NCBI GenBank assembly: GCA_001695595.3
Contig: MBPM02000079.1
Location: forward strand, 186,001 to 250,000
DNA from: Plasmopara viticola
Taxonomy: Eukaryota > Oomycota > Peronosporomycetes > Peronosporales > Peronosporaceae
DNA: 64,000 bases
Direction of reading: 5' to 3'
A program made the position numbers and the translations under genes. The notes under the pieces were generated by a model. The model did not search any database and was not told where the DNA came from. It was given only the letters and a program-made list of their open reading frames with translations. This document shows, in pieces, positions 46,131 to 56,280 of the stretch; positions within the stretch are counted from its first letter, which is position 1; every line of letters starts with the position of its first letter.

Positions 46131-47177
46131 TCATGCAATCTCCTCCGCCACGACCTCCGCTTTCAAAAGCTTGGCATCAAGCTTCACGAGCATGTCCTCG
46201 ACCATATTATCGAGATCAAACTCATGCTGCCAATGCCAATCCCTTCGGGCCTTCGTGTCGTCGATCGAACGGGGCCACGTCTGCGCAATCTGTTGCCGCC
46301 AATCCGGCTTGTAGTCGCACTGAAAACGAGGCAAAATCTTTTGAATCGACGCAACGAGCTCTTGCGGGGCAAACGACACGGCCGCAATGTTGTACGTCCG
46401 CTGCGAGAGGCACTGATTCGGGGCAGTGAGGAGCCCCATGGTCGCCTTGAGGCAGTCGGGCATGTACATCATGGGCAACTTGACGTCGGGCGTCAAGAAA
46501 CACGTGTACTTGCCGTGCTTGAGCGCTTCGTAAAAGATTTCAACGGCATAGTCGGTCGTGCCCCCACCCGGAAGCGCTTCAGAGGAAATGACGCCTGGGT
46601 ACCGGACAGACCGAAAGTCGACCCCAAATTTATCAAAATAGTACTCGCCCAAGAGCTCGACGTGGACCTTCGTGAGTCCGTACATGGTCGTTGGCCGCAT
46701 AATCGTCGTATCGGGCGTCTCATCTTGAGGCGTCGACGGGCCAAAGACGGCAATGGACGACGGCGCAAAGACGCGTAGCTGATATTGCTGGGCCAGCTCG
46801 AGCACGTTCTGAATGCCACGCGTATTGACTGACAAGGCAAGCGACGGATTCGCTTCGCCCACGGCTGACAAGAGCGATGCCATGTGCACAATCGTGTCGA
46901 TTCCGTGCTCGACGACGATGCGCGCCATGGCAGGGCGGTCCGTGACGTCGCAGTAGAGAAAGTGCTTGTCACGAAGACCCGCGGGTCCCTTGACGTCCGA
47001 GTTGACGATGGCGTCGGCGCCAAACAATTGACGCATATACGGCACGAGCTCCATGCCGATTTGGCCAGTGCCACCGGTCAAGAGGATGCGACCGGGATTG
47101 GGATTGGGATTGGTGCAGTGCGATAGCGCACGGGCAGTGCGCTTGACAGCGCGTGGTAGATGCATTGGCAAGAGCAT
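46131..47177 (-). CDS. L-threonine 3-dehydrogenase, short-chain (NAD-epimerase-like) type, probably mitochondrial
   Basis: An intact 348-aa frame. The first about 25 residues are rich in Arg and Ser with few acids (MHLPRAVKRTARALSH), like a mitochondrial targeting peptide. The extended SDR fold follows: nucleotide-binding TGGTGQIG at about 34-41, a catalytic Ser region APSS near 138-141, and Y166-x3-K170 in MYGLTK. Blocks typical of this family include SLLSAVGE, RYPGVIS, GGGTTDYAVEIFYEAL, YTCFL and PMMYMPDC. The enzyme oxidises L-threonine to 2-amino-3-ketobutyrate with NAD+, which is then split to glycine and acetyl-CoA. It differs from the zinc-dependent bacterial Tdh. No intron is needed to obtain a complete protein. 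Confidence 0.92.
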   Translation of the reverse strand: MLLPMHLPRAVKRTARALSHCTNPNPNPGRILLTGGTGQIGMELVPYMRQLFGADAIVNSDVKGPAGLRDKHFLYCDVTDRPAMARIVVEHGIDTIVHMASLLSAVGEANPSLALSVNTRGIQNVLELAQQYQLRVFAPSSIAVFGPSTPQDETPDTTIMRPTTMYGLTKVHVELLGEYYFDKFGVDFRSVRYPGVISSEALPGGGTTDYAVEIFYEALKHGKYTCFLTPDVKLPMMYMPDCLKATMGLLTAPNQCLSQRTYNIAAVSFAPQELVASIQKILPRFQCDYKPDWRQQIAQTWPRSIDDTKARRDWHWQHEFDLDNMVEDMLVKLDAKLLKAEVVAEEIA

Positions 47178-47895
47178 CGTTGGAGTCCAAGCGCTAGTGG
47201 GTAGGCAGAAGCGCGCAGATGATTGAATGGCTGCTTCGGTTCTATGCCGTCACGTGGTCACAAGGCATCCGTCATGTCTGTCGCCAAGACACCTTGTTTT
47301 ACGGTAATTTGGACGTGCTTTTACGGCGTGAAGGCACGAATTAAGGAGGTTACGTCCCGTCTATGGCGTCGGAGACTGATACCGATCGATACCGTTCACA
47401 ACGCCACTATCTCTTGTTGAAATGCGGTCGTTTTTTAGATGCGGAGAGAAGATTGCGTGTGCATTCAAGTCATACATCTATCGAAGAAGCCCCGGTGGAG
47501 TTTCTGTCGCTCGGTAGATGTAGTCTTTGTTTGCCGTCCTGGGCGCGTCCAATCTTGTCATGTGGATGATTGTTAAGCATTTTACAGTACTGTGTATCAC
47601 ACATCACCATGTGTTGAGCAGAACAGTATGACTCAGACAGATTAATTACCTTTTATTAAAATTTCGGAATACTTTACCGTATAGTACTTCTTTGATTTGA
47701 AACTACATCTTCGTATATGTGTGGAGCAAGTATTTTTCACTAGCGCAAATCGCTGGTTTTTCATTGGCTGCCGGGTGTGTCGAATATAAGAATTTGTCGG
47801 TTAGATCTAGCGGCAATTGCGCTTACTATCTGTTGGTATGATACTGCTTCTTGGAAACTTCCATAAAAACAAATGAATCATTTAGTGGTAGTACC
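47178..47895. other. Intergenic stretch, no gene seen
   Basis: The sequence upstream of the threonine dehydrogenase gene is up to 720 bp long. The promoter should lie here, but I found no clear Inr match. No repeat or RNA gene was recognised. Confidence 0.45.
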
Positions 47896-47904
47896 ATATT
47901 AAGT

Positions 47905-48231
47905 TCTTCGGAAAAGGTTGGGGTGACGCCCTCCTTCCAAGCGCGGGGGCTTAATGCTCGCGCGCTTCGGGCAGGTGCTCTCGGGCATCTGCAGGTCTCT
48001 AACGAGTCTCACCCTCGACGCGACGATCTCCAGCACCAGGGCGCCACCTGGGCTCTTACCAAGTCAGAGATAAACAAAATAATGGAAGACCCTCACGACC
48101 TCGGTGCTGGCTGCATTGCCCGCCGAACGAGACCCGACGTATGCGAACACCACTCTATGCCGTGGACTAGCCAGACTGAGCCTAGCACGTGCATAACTTG
48201 GCAACGCGATAACGTAATAGAATACAATACT
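47905..48231 (+). mobile_element. SINE-like repeat, copy 5 (full length)
   Basis: A full copy in plus orientation, starting TCTTCGGAAAAGGTTGGGG and ending GTAATAGAATACAATACT. A 9-bp target duplication ATATTAAGT flanks it (47896-47904 and 48232-48240). It lies directly upstream of the decayed Uma2-like copy on the same strand. Confidence 0.8.
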
Positions 48232-48304
48232 ATATTAAGTCAATTCTTTCGAAGACCTCTCTTGGTTGCACCTGCCAGTGCGAAAAAGAACAACATTGGC
48301 CACT

Positions 48305-49098
48305 ATGATCGGAGCAAATGGCAAGAAGAAAGACCACAAAGACGTGCTTGCGCGACTGGTGCATTATCTAGAGTCGAAGAAGACTCTGTGTTGTGTCAAA
48401 GACTATGCTGGTGTGTCCGCCGTGCAATTTAAACAGCACGTGAAGAAAATCGGTCCGTGGACCCATCCAACACTTGGCGAGCAGCCTGCCTTATTCGACG
48501 ACAGAGGCCGATTAGTTCCATATCGAATGGTGGTGTTTGTACGCAGCATAATCGGAACAATTATCACTGTGCTCAATCATTGAGCCGAGTGGACTGGCCA
48601 TAGTGGAAAGTGCGCAATGTGAATTCGTGGTGGATGGCACAACGCTCCGGGTCCCCGATGTGGCGTACGTGCTTCGAGATAAAGAAAGGCAGCCGACCGA
48701 AGCTTAACGATGGACTCGTGGCGGAGGGCCTTTTGCTCCACATTCCAAGCACAATGTTCTCGATCACAAGATGCAACACGATTACTTTCCAAACGGTGTG
48801 CAATTGGGATAGCTTATCGAACCCAAAAACAAAATTATAAGCGATACGTTCGAGGAGACTGTCTTGTTCGACGCGTTGGCAATAGTGCATGGAGAGATCA
48901 TGATGGTGGTATTGCTCTTCCTGGTTTTCAATTGCGAAGATTGTGACAATGTGTTGAACCAGGATTCCGGATCGTTGTCGGAAGACGAATTAATTTCGTT
49001 TGTCCTTATCTAGCGTGCACAACACTATTTCGATTTGCTGGTGAACTTTCTGCTGATGTTGAATGGCACCGTGCTGAAAGAACTAGAGCTCGACGTGG
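48305..49098 (+). pseudogene. Uma2-like nuclease gene, decayed copy 2
   Basis: This copy matches the intact gene at 54787 along most of its length. It starts with the same ATG (MIGANGKKK) and keeps KKTLC-VKDYAGV, HVKKIGP, HPTLGEQPA and, in other frames, the zinc-finger end (about 49006-49073). A stop follows at 48581-48583 and several small indels after it break the frame, so the nuclease core is lost. The 5' flank TGCCAGTGCGA-AAAGAACAACATTGGC is also shared with the other two copies. Confidence 0.8.
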
Positions 49099-49110
49099 CT
49101 CTACTTCCTT

Positions 49111-49462
49111 CAGCCACATCGGGGTCCCGGAGCATTGTACCATCCAGCACGCATTTACCTTGCGCACCTGGCACTCTTCCACCATGGCCGCTCCACTTGG
49201 CTTAATTATTTAGCACAGCAATAATTTCTGTTCCGATCTCGCTGCGTCCAAACATCATCATCCGAAATGGAACAAACCGGCCTTCGTCGACGAAAAAGGC
49301 AGGCTGCTCGCCAAGTGTTGGATGGATTACTACTTCACGTGCTTGTTTAGCTGCTCGACGGACACACCAGCATAGTCCCTGACAAGGCACAGAGGTTTCT
49401 TCGACTCTAAGTCATGCACCAGTCGCGCAAGCACGTCTTTGTGGTCGATTTGCTCTGGTCAT
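49111..49462 (-). pseudogene. Uma2-like nuclease gene, decayed copy 3 (N-terminal part)
   Basis: On the minus strand, from ATG 49462 (MTRAN), pieces of the N-terminal region are readable: KDYAGVSV, HPTLGEQPAFFVDEGRFVPFRMM, SEIGTEIIAVLNN and GTMLRDPDVA. Two frame changes and a TAA at about 49205 interrupt it, and it ends near the PD motif. It meets copy 2 tail to tail near 49100, so the pair forms a small inverted arrangement. Confidence 0.75.
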
Positions 49463-49575
49463 GGTTGCCAATGTTGTTCTTTCTCTCACTGGCAAAAGCA
49501 AACAAGAAAGGGCTTGACTAGTGTGTTCCACGCCGCGTAGGAATTGATTCCAAATCCAATTGGTACCTCCACTAA

Positions 49576-49905
49576 TGTAATGTAATGTATTACAATATCG
49601 CGTTGCCAAGTTATGCACGTGCTAGGCTCAGTCTGGCTAGTCCACGGCGTAAAGTGGTGTCCGCATACGTCGGGTCTCGTTCGGCGGGCAGTGCAGCCAG
49701 CACCAAGGTCGTGAGGGTCTTCCATTATTTTGTCTAGCTCTGACTTGGTAAGAGCCCAGGTGGCGCCCTGGTGCTGAAGACCGTCGCGTCGAGGGTGAGA
49801 CTCGTTAGAGACCTGCAGATGCCCGAGAGCACCAGCCCGAAGCGCGCGAGCATTTAGCCCCCGCGCTTGGAAGGAGGGCGTCACCCCAACCTTTTCCGAA
49901 GAACT
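49576..49905 (-). mobile_element. SINE-like repeat, copy 6 (full length)
   Basis: A full copy in minus orientation, with a TAATG tail (49574-49589). A target duplication TACCTCCACTAA flanks it (49564-49575 and 49906-49917). It lies upstream of decayed Uma2-like copy 3 on the same strand. Confidence 0.8.
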
Positions 49906-50010
49906 TACCTCCACTAAGTGAATCAATTTTATCATTGACGGTTTCGAGAACCGGTGCATGCAAAACTTGCGCGCGCTTTTTCCGAAAATTCTTATATTTG
50001 ACACTGGAGT

Positions 50011-50315
50011 ACGCCCTCCTTCCAAGCGCGGGGGCTAAATGCTCGCGCGCTTCGTGCAGGTGCACTCGGGCATCTGCAAATCTCCAACGAGTCTCACCCT
50101 CGACGCGACGGTCTCCAGCACCGGGCGCCACCTGAGCTCTTACCAAGTCAGAGATAAACAAACTAATGGAAGACCCTCAAGACCTCGGTGGTGGCTGCAC
50201 TGCCCGCCGAACGAGACTCGACGTATGCGGACACCACTCTATGCCGTGGACTAGCCAGACTGAGCCTAGCACGTGCATACCTTGGCAACGCGATAACGTA
50301 ATACATTACATTACA
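50011..50315 (+). mobile_element. SINE-like repeat, copy 7 (slightly 5'-truncated)
   Basis: It starts ACGCCCTCC, lacking the first about 20 bp, and ends GTAATACATTACATTAC. No clear target duplication was found. It sits in opposite orientation to copy 6, about 105 bp away, and touches the outer edge of the left inverted arm. Confidence 0.75.
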
Positions 50316-50620
50316 AAATATATATTTCGAGTTGAGTGCTGAAAATTTGATCTTGGGACAATTTGTCGCATAAATATGGACCTGAACTTTTGAACCTCGT
50401 CGCGACATTGTAGCTTGGCTAAAATTTGCGAAACGCAAACCTTGTGGTTGGCTAATGACGCACGCGGCTTCCCGTCCGCGACGCATCCCTGCCGTTTCTA
50501 GTGGTAGAAGCGTAAGGGAGGTAGTAACACGACTTGACTCGCTCGTATGCTATTCTAGGATATAGATGGTGCCACGATGCTTTTATTAGTCGCTAGGTTT
50601 TCTAGTCGACGCTCGTTAGC

Positions 50621-51545
50621 ATGTCAAAAGCATCCGCTACGTTAGCTACTCGAGACCTAGCTCTCCACGACATGCACCGCCTGATCAGCGAATGTCATGA
50701 AGTGCTTCTTAGGAACCCGTCCTGTCTGTATACGCTTGCGGTGCGAGGTCACGCATGCATGAAAGTGAGGAATTGGGATCAAGCAGTGCAGGACTTTTCA
50801 GCCATCTTGCGCTGTCGGCCAGACGATGTTCATGGACGCTTTAGTCGAGGAATGGCGCTCTTCAAGTGTGGTCGAGTCGATGATGCCCACAGTGACTTTT
50901 CGAGCGTCCTTGCGCTTGATCCTAACCACGTCATGGCGCGTTACGCTCGGCAAGTAGTCTACGTGGTAGCTCACGATACCACTCCTTACGGTGCACTTTA
51001 ATGTTTATATCTTTAGAGCCGGCTGCTACAATTCAGAGGGCGAATGCAATCAAGCGATTCAAGAATATATGCTCGCACTGCAGTATGATGAGAGGGAGAT
51101 TGCGCGAGGTTTTCGAGCAAATAAGGGCCGATTGGGTTTGCATGAAAATGCCGAACACCTCATTCGCAAGACATTAGGCAGCTCGAATCGCTCTCGACAA
51201 GTATCGTCAACGCGCAAGTCAATTGATTTTGTGCAAGAAAGGGCTGCAACTCGCCCTCTTGTGCACAAACAAAGAAGCTTCGACGTGCCACCACGCGTGG
51301 GAGTGACCTTGGAGAAGAGACGGAGACATGTGAAGCAGGTGCGAGTTACTTTGACCGAAAAGACAGCAGCACTCATCGAGCCAGTAAGTCAAGGTAAAAT
51401 TGAGTTTGCGCCTCCGCAAGATGTGCAGAAGGCTGATAATAATACGAACGAGATGCCAGAAGATTGTCCGGAGAGACCGGCACCCGAAGTAAGTGCTACC
51501 CGTGTCGTACCAAAGACGATTCGTAAGGTCACTGTCGTGCTGTAA
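50621..51545 (+). CDS. TPR-repeat protein, left-arm copy (open)
   Basis: Exon 1 is 50621-50949 and exon 2 is 51017-51545, joined across a 67-bp intron with a GC donor (GCAAGT) and an AG acceptor (CTTTAG). No GT donor in the area keeps the TPR frame; the GC donor restores a third repeat (YARAGCYNSEGECNQAIQEY). The protein is 285 aa. It has three TPR-like units at about residues 18-135 (LYTLAVRGHACMKV, GRFSRGMALFKCGR and the one above) and a basic, low-complexity tail without known domains. TPR domains bind protein partners; the partner is unknown. It is convergent with the DRC8-like gene, with 45 bp between the stops, so the pair may share 3' ends. The right-arm copy is broken, so this one is likely the working copy. 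Confidence 0.8.
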
Positions 51546-51590
51546 TATTGAAATTGGAAAAAAAAAATCCTTTCGTCAATCTTTGCTACT

Positions 51591-52372
51591 TCACGGTCTC
51601 TGTAGATCCAGCGCGTGCAAAACCGAGGAAATGTAGTCTTCATAGTAAAATCGGCCAGTCAAAGGATCCTTTGCAGCTGCAAGGAAAGTTGTCGTCATCT
51701 GTCAGTACTCATACAAAAGAAGGGTGTAGAGCAGAAGGTGAGCATCACACCTTCCATTTCCTTTTCTCGGAACGGCGTGCCTTTTGTCATCAGCAGTTTT
51801 CGCATTGTCTCTGCTTCGATAAAACCTTTTTTCTCCGTGTCGATCACCTACATGTATCGATGAGAAAGATTGTAGACGCACTTTTGCTACGTATTTTGCA
51901 CTGAGCTCAATGTTTCATACCCGAAATGCGGCTATAAGCGTCTCATCCGTGTCTGGTTCATACTCATGCGTATAGAGCACTTCCAGCATTTTCTTTTCAA
52001 AGCGATCGTAAGTCACGAGCGTGGACGATTCCCCCTCTTGCATCTGTATCGATCCAATTATATAGAACGAAATAAGTGAAGGTTCGAGACACTACCAGAA
52101 TACGTCAGCGTACTTCCGGAAGAATCATCTTGATAATATCCTTCTCGGTCGGGTAAGCACCGAGGTACCGCATCATAGTACTAACTTCTCTACAAGGACG
52201 AGTTAGTATCGACCCGATTTGCATGAATCAAAGTGCTAATTACTCACTCTTGGATAACACCTCCTCTCTTCTCCTTGGCAAACATGTCAAACGCAGCACG
52301 AATGCGCGCCTTCTGAGCTGCCTCATCGTTTGCGAGGGTGGACTGGGAACTTCCGCCGGCAAAAACGTCCAT
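51591..52372 (-). CDS. DRC8/EFCAB2-like axonemal protein, left-arm copy with a lost splice acceptor
   Basis: Five exons correspond to those of the right-arm copy: 52372-52248, 52189-52114, 52043-51921, 51847-51751 and 51688-51591. Introns 1-3 have GT-AG ends. The acceptor of intron 4 reads AA (GACAA|CTTTCC) where the right arm reads AG. The next AG lies 12 bp inside exon 5 and would remove four residues (FLAA) without changing the frame; the AG upstream would shift the frame. So this copy may make a slightly shortened protein or be nonfunctional. Family features are RFEKKMLEVLYTHEYEPD, the EF-hand-like DTEKKGFIEAET and the ending DPLTGRFYYEDY. Confidence 0.65.
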
Positions 52373-54529
52373 TGTAATCTAGACTTGTTTTGTAACAAGA
52401 GTCGCGTAACTTCCGCTTTTGCAATAAAAAAACACTTCAATTTTAGAAGAAAAATTTATTGACCATCTGTTTCGCGATGACATTGATCGACATTGATATA
52501 CCGCCAGAATAATACATACGATGATACAGCAAAATAATTTCACGTTCAAGAATTTTTTTCAATGAAGGTACAAAAGTCTCAAAAGAAGATTATACATTTT
52601 CTTTCTTCCCAAAATGTTCGACAAAATAAAAAGAAATGGTGCCTTGATAGCTTGAATCGAGTTTTCGTATGGCACTTTATATGCGATGAAGGTGAGAGGG
52701 AAGTACTGCTAGTCACACAAGCGGTACTCGACAATCTCGTGGCTGACCACACACCGAAAAAATAAGAGCCGAGATATATACTGCTAGCAATATGAAAGAA
52801 TCTCTCGCACTACTTATCGATGGATACGACATTAGCAAAAAAATGCGAAGGTTTAGAAAGGTGCTTAGATATGACGGAGCACCTTTTTTCTCCATACGTA
52901 TATCTATGGTCGCTACCTTGAAGTGCAAGCGCATTCTGCTAAATACAATAACAAATTAAGGTCGATGCTATTCTTGTTTTTTAATCAGCATTCACTGCAA
53001 CTGCCTCCATGACAATTCTTTCGAAGCATACTACACCATAAATTTCTCGCTGCCGATGAGCACGTTCCATCGCTGCACCACATGAGCCGAGTTTGGCATT
53101 TGAAGCGAACGCATTGGAAAATACACAATTTGCGTTATTGCGAGCTAGTCTTTAATTTGAGCTACAGCGTTTATCAACAAAAGAAACAAGAACGAATTCT
53201 GAATATTTAACAAGCCCAAAATTGACGACCCGCGCGCATTAAAGACTTTATGCAAGCGTGGGTATATCTCTACTAAATGATTTAAAAAGGAGCGTCACGA
53301 TGAGGATGGATTTTTGGGGTTTTGATCCGGTAAATATTCGATCGTCGTTGCTCGTGCAAATTGCAAACTTCGGGATCAAGTTTACATAATTCGATTTTAT
53401 GCAGATGAAACAGCAGCAAGACGTGAATGCTTCTATGCGTTGATATAAATCACGTACATGAAAAAATTATGCGCGGCATGGCCGTCGTTTTCGTTTAGAT
53501 TTTTGGTCGATGCACGTTGTGGTCGTCGTCATCTCTGGCGTTTCCTCTTTTTTTCATCTTGCGCAGTTCCAGCGATCGTTACATCGAGCAGTATCGCCTA
53601 ACAAAACTATGGTAAAGAGCACCGTCTCGTTTGCTTCCTGACTTGACTCGTTTACCATTCCCGTCATCGGTCTGTCCGGTCGCTGACGCGTTTTGCATGT
53701 AGATCATTGTCATAGCTACGAACTCCTTTTGTAATGGCTTTTGTAACCGTCGAATGGACGGCATCGGAGTACGTGAGCGGTCATGACAAAATCTATGACA
53801 TCTGCGTATCAAGGTTTCTTTTTCAGAAAACAACAACGACGGTAAAAATTGAATGTACTTGGGCTTATTCTTGCTGGCGTATGCAGGTGTATCCTCGTTA
53901 TTTTCATCGTTGAAAAACGTCCCGTACGCTCGAAGCGCCTTCTTAATCTCGTCACCTTCGTTATGATATCAAACTAGCCGTCGCCAGACCACTATTGAGA
54001 TTTGATATTTTGCATTGATTGTGCGCCACGTCGTCTCAAGCAAGCATATACCCGTTTGCCTGAAGTTTTTGCGCAAAAATAATTGACACCCTCTTAAATA
54101 AAATCATGTTTTGAACGCTTTTTGTCTAGCTATCAAATTCGACCGATAGTAAACGAATCGAGAAGTATTTTTTGTCTAAGTACTTAGCTATACTGATGCG
54201 TGTGGTCTTATTGTGCTTGCACCATGGTGTTATCGTCAACTTGTTTGTTCGTGGGTCTCCGAGTGTTCGAAAGATACCCAGATAGTCATGCGTCGTTGTT
54301 TTCGTCTTGATTGTTGATAATGGTCTCGCCATACTGATGACGACTACATTGGGTAGCCCCGACCGTGTCCCATTGTGACATCATTGCCTCGATCCTTTGT
54401 GGGCCGATTTAATGTGATGGACAAGCCATACAGGCACTCATCGATTGAGCTCCTTTGTTCATTTAATATAAGCCATTCGGTCATGGTCCCAAGCACTCAG
54501 CGATCCATAGACACGATTTGCAATCTAAG
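52373..54529. other. Left-arm noncoding stretch
   Basis: About 2.1 kb matched in the right arm at 56281-58413. Frames with similar residues occur in both arms (53579-53836 minus and 56980-57177 plus; 52713-52934 minus and 57880-58101 plus), but they are short, carry no motif I recognise, and one is truncated in the right arm. They could be an old gene or an element remnant that was copied with the arm. Confidence 0.45.
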
Positions 54530-54786
54530 ATGTTTTTAGTAATATCCAGAACATTGCACGGTCACTATCTTTCCTTATCGTAAAGTACTACTTAAAACGC
54601 TCCTAGAATCTCTTTAGGGATGACTGAGAGAAATAGCACGCGCGTATCACTCGATTTCTATGTTCCCGGAATTGTCACTGATGCAATCAATCATTTAGTG
54701 AGGTATTCCTTCGTAGCGTAAACCACACTGGTCAAGGCCTTTCTTGTTTGCTTCTGCCAGTGCGAGGAAGAACAACATTGGCAACC

Positions 54787-55683
54787 ATGACCAGAGCAAA
54801 TGGCAAGAAGAAAAAAGTGTACGAAGATGTGCTTGCGCGACTGATGCATGACCTCGAGTCGAAGAAGACTCTGTGCCGTGTCAAGGATTATGCTGGTGTA
54901 TTTGTCGAGCAGCTAAACCAGCACGTGAAGAAGATCGGTCCGTTGGTCCATCCAACACTTGGCGAGCAGCCTGCCTTTTTCGTCGACGAAGGCCGATTTG
55001 TTCCATTTCGGATGATGGTGTCTGGACGCAGCGAAATCGGAACAGAAACTATTGCTGTGCTCAATAATTGGGCCAAGTGGAGCGGCCATGGTGGAAGAGT
55101 GATAGGTGCGCAAGATATTTTAGTGCTGGATGGCACAATGCTCCGGGATCCCGATGTGGCGTATGTGCCTCGAGATGATGCAAGACGGCTGACTGAAGCT
55201 CAACGATGGACTCGTGGCAAAGGGCCTTTTGCTTCGACGTTCGTGGTGGAAATCGACACTCTCACTGGTCCACATTCCAAGCTTGTTGCTCTCGATCACA
55301 AGATGCGGCACGCGTACTTTCCTCATGGTTTGCAATTGGGATGGCTCATCGATCCAACGAATCAGATCATGTACGAATACAAGCAATGCGCCCGAGGAGA
55401 CTGTCTTGTTCGATGTGTTAACAATAGCGCGTGGAGAGATCTTGATGGTAAGACTGTTCTTCCAGGCTTTATTTTATATTGCAAAGATTTGGACATTGTG
55501 CTGGACCAGGATACCGGATTGTCGTCAGAAGAAGAAGACGAAGTAAATCTTGTTTGTCCTTATCCAGCGTGCACAAGAGTACTCCGAACTGCTGGTGAAC
55601 TAGCTGCTCACGTCGAATGGCACCGTGCTGAAAGTGCCAGAGCTCGATGTCATGCACGCCGTGCGAAGCAATTAAACAAGTGA
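54787..55683 (+). CDS. Uma2-like PD-(D/E)XK nuclease with C-terminal C2H2-type finger, intact
   Basis: A 298-aa frame. The ATG at 54787 (ACCATGA context) is shared with decayed copy 3, so it was preferred to the upstream non-ATG extension. Residues about 105-200 match the Uma2 (DUF820) restriction-endonuclease-like fold: DILVLDGTMLRDPDVAYV with catalytic Asp123, FVVEID with Glu155, LDHKM with Lys172, and the GLQLGWLIDP strand. An acidic stretch SSEEEDE (246-252) precedes a C-x4-C-x12-H-x3-H finger (C257, C262, H275, H279). The tail is basic (RARCHARRAKQ), suggesting a nuclear or DNA-binding role. Bacterial Uma2 proteins have no such finger. The cellular role is unknown. It is the only intact member of three in the window. 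Confidence 0.8.
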   Translation: MTRANGKKKKVYEDVLARLMHDLESKKTLCRVKDYAGVFVEQLNQHVKKIGPLVHPTLGEQPAFFVDEGRFVPFRMMVSGRSEIGTETIAVLNNWAKWSGHGGRVIGAQDILVLDGTMLRDPDVAYVPRDDARRLTEAQRWTRGKGPFASTFVVEIDTLTGPHSKLVALDHKMRHAYFPHGLQLGWLIDPTNQIMYEYKQCARGDCLVRCVNNSAWRDLDGKTVLPGFILYCKDLDIVLDQDTGLSSEEEDEVNLVCPYPACTRVLRTAGELAAHVEWHRAESARARCHARRAKQLNK

Positions 55684-55970
55684 CGTTGTTTACGTTAGTA
55701 GACGCAACGAGGTATACCTTTGGTCTTTGAAAGAATAAGACACAGACTATTTTCGTCATATACGTCGCTTCCAGTAGGCAAAGCGAAAACCTGCCTGCGC
55801 AGCTCTACAATTTCAAGCGATACAACACACATTGTGCCACCGACATGGTTTGTGCCAAAATGGTTGCCAATATTTTCCTCTCGCTCTTTGATAATTCAGG
55901 TGTGTACTTCATCAGTAATATATTAATAACTGAATGTTTATCAGATTAAAATATACACACAGTAAATGTT

Positions 55971-56280
55971 TGACGCCCTCCTTCCAAGCGCGGGGGCTAA
56001 ATGCTCGCGCGCTTCGGGTAGGTGCTCTCGGGTATCTGCAGGTCTCTAACGAGTCTCGCCCTCGATGCGTCGGTCTCCAGCACCAGGGCACCACGTGGGC
56101 TCTTACCAAGTCAGAGCTAAACAAAATAATGGAAGACCCTCACGACCTTGGTGCTGGCTGCACTGCCCACCGAACGAGACTCGACGTATGCGGACACCAC
56201 TCTATGCCGTGGACTAGCCAAACTGAGCCTAGCACGTGCCTGACTTGGCAACGCGATAACGTAATACAATACAATACAAT
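55971..56280 (+). mobile_element. SINE-like repeat, copy 8 (slightly 5'-truncated)
   Basis: It starts TGACGCCCTCC and ends GTAATACAATACAATACAAT. Its tail ends exactly where the right inverted arm begins (CTTAGATTG at 56281). No clear target duplication was found, as expected if the 3' side was replaced by the arm breakpoint. Confidence 0.8.

Larger units (their letters stand above)
50320..54529 (+). repeat. Left arm of the large inverted duplication
   Basis: This stretch recurs in reverse complement at 56281-60475. It includes both gene copies, the noncoding stretch between them and their flanks. The inner edge is sharp: both arms share CAATCTAAG (left 54521-54529). The left arm lacks about 20 bp of the right arm near 54500. 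The outer edge fades near 50320-50345. Confidence 0.9.

Noticed and set aside
47851..48432. A 193-codon frame running through SINE copy 5 into the decayed Uma2-like copy
   Set aside because: The same residues recur in all SINE copies in different contexts, so it is chance translation of the repeat.
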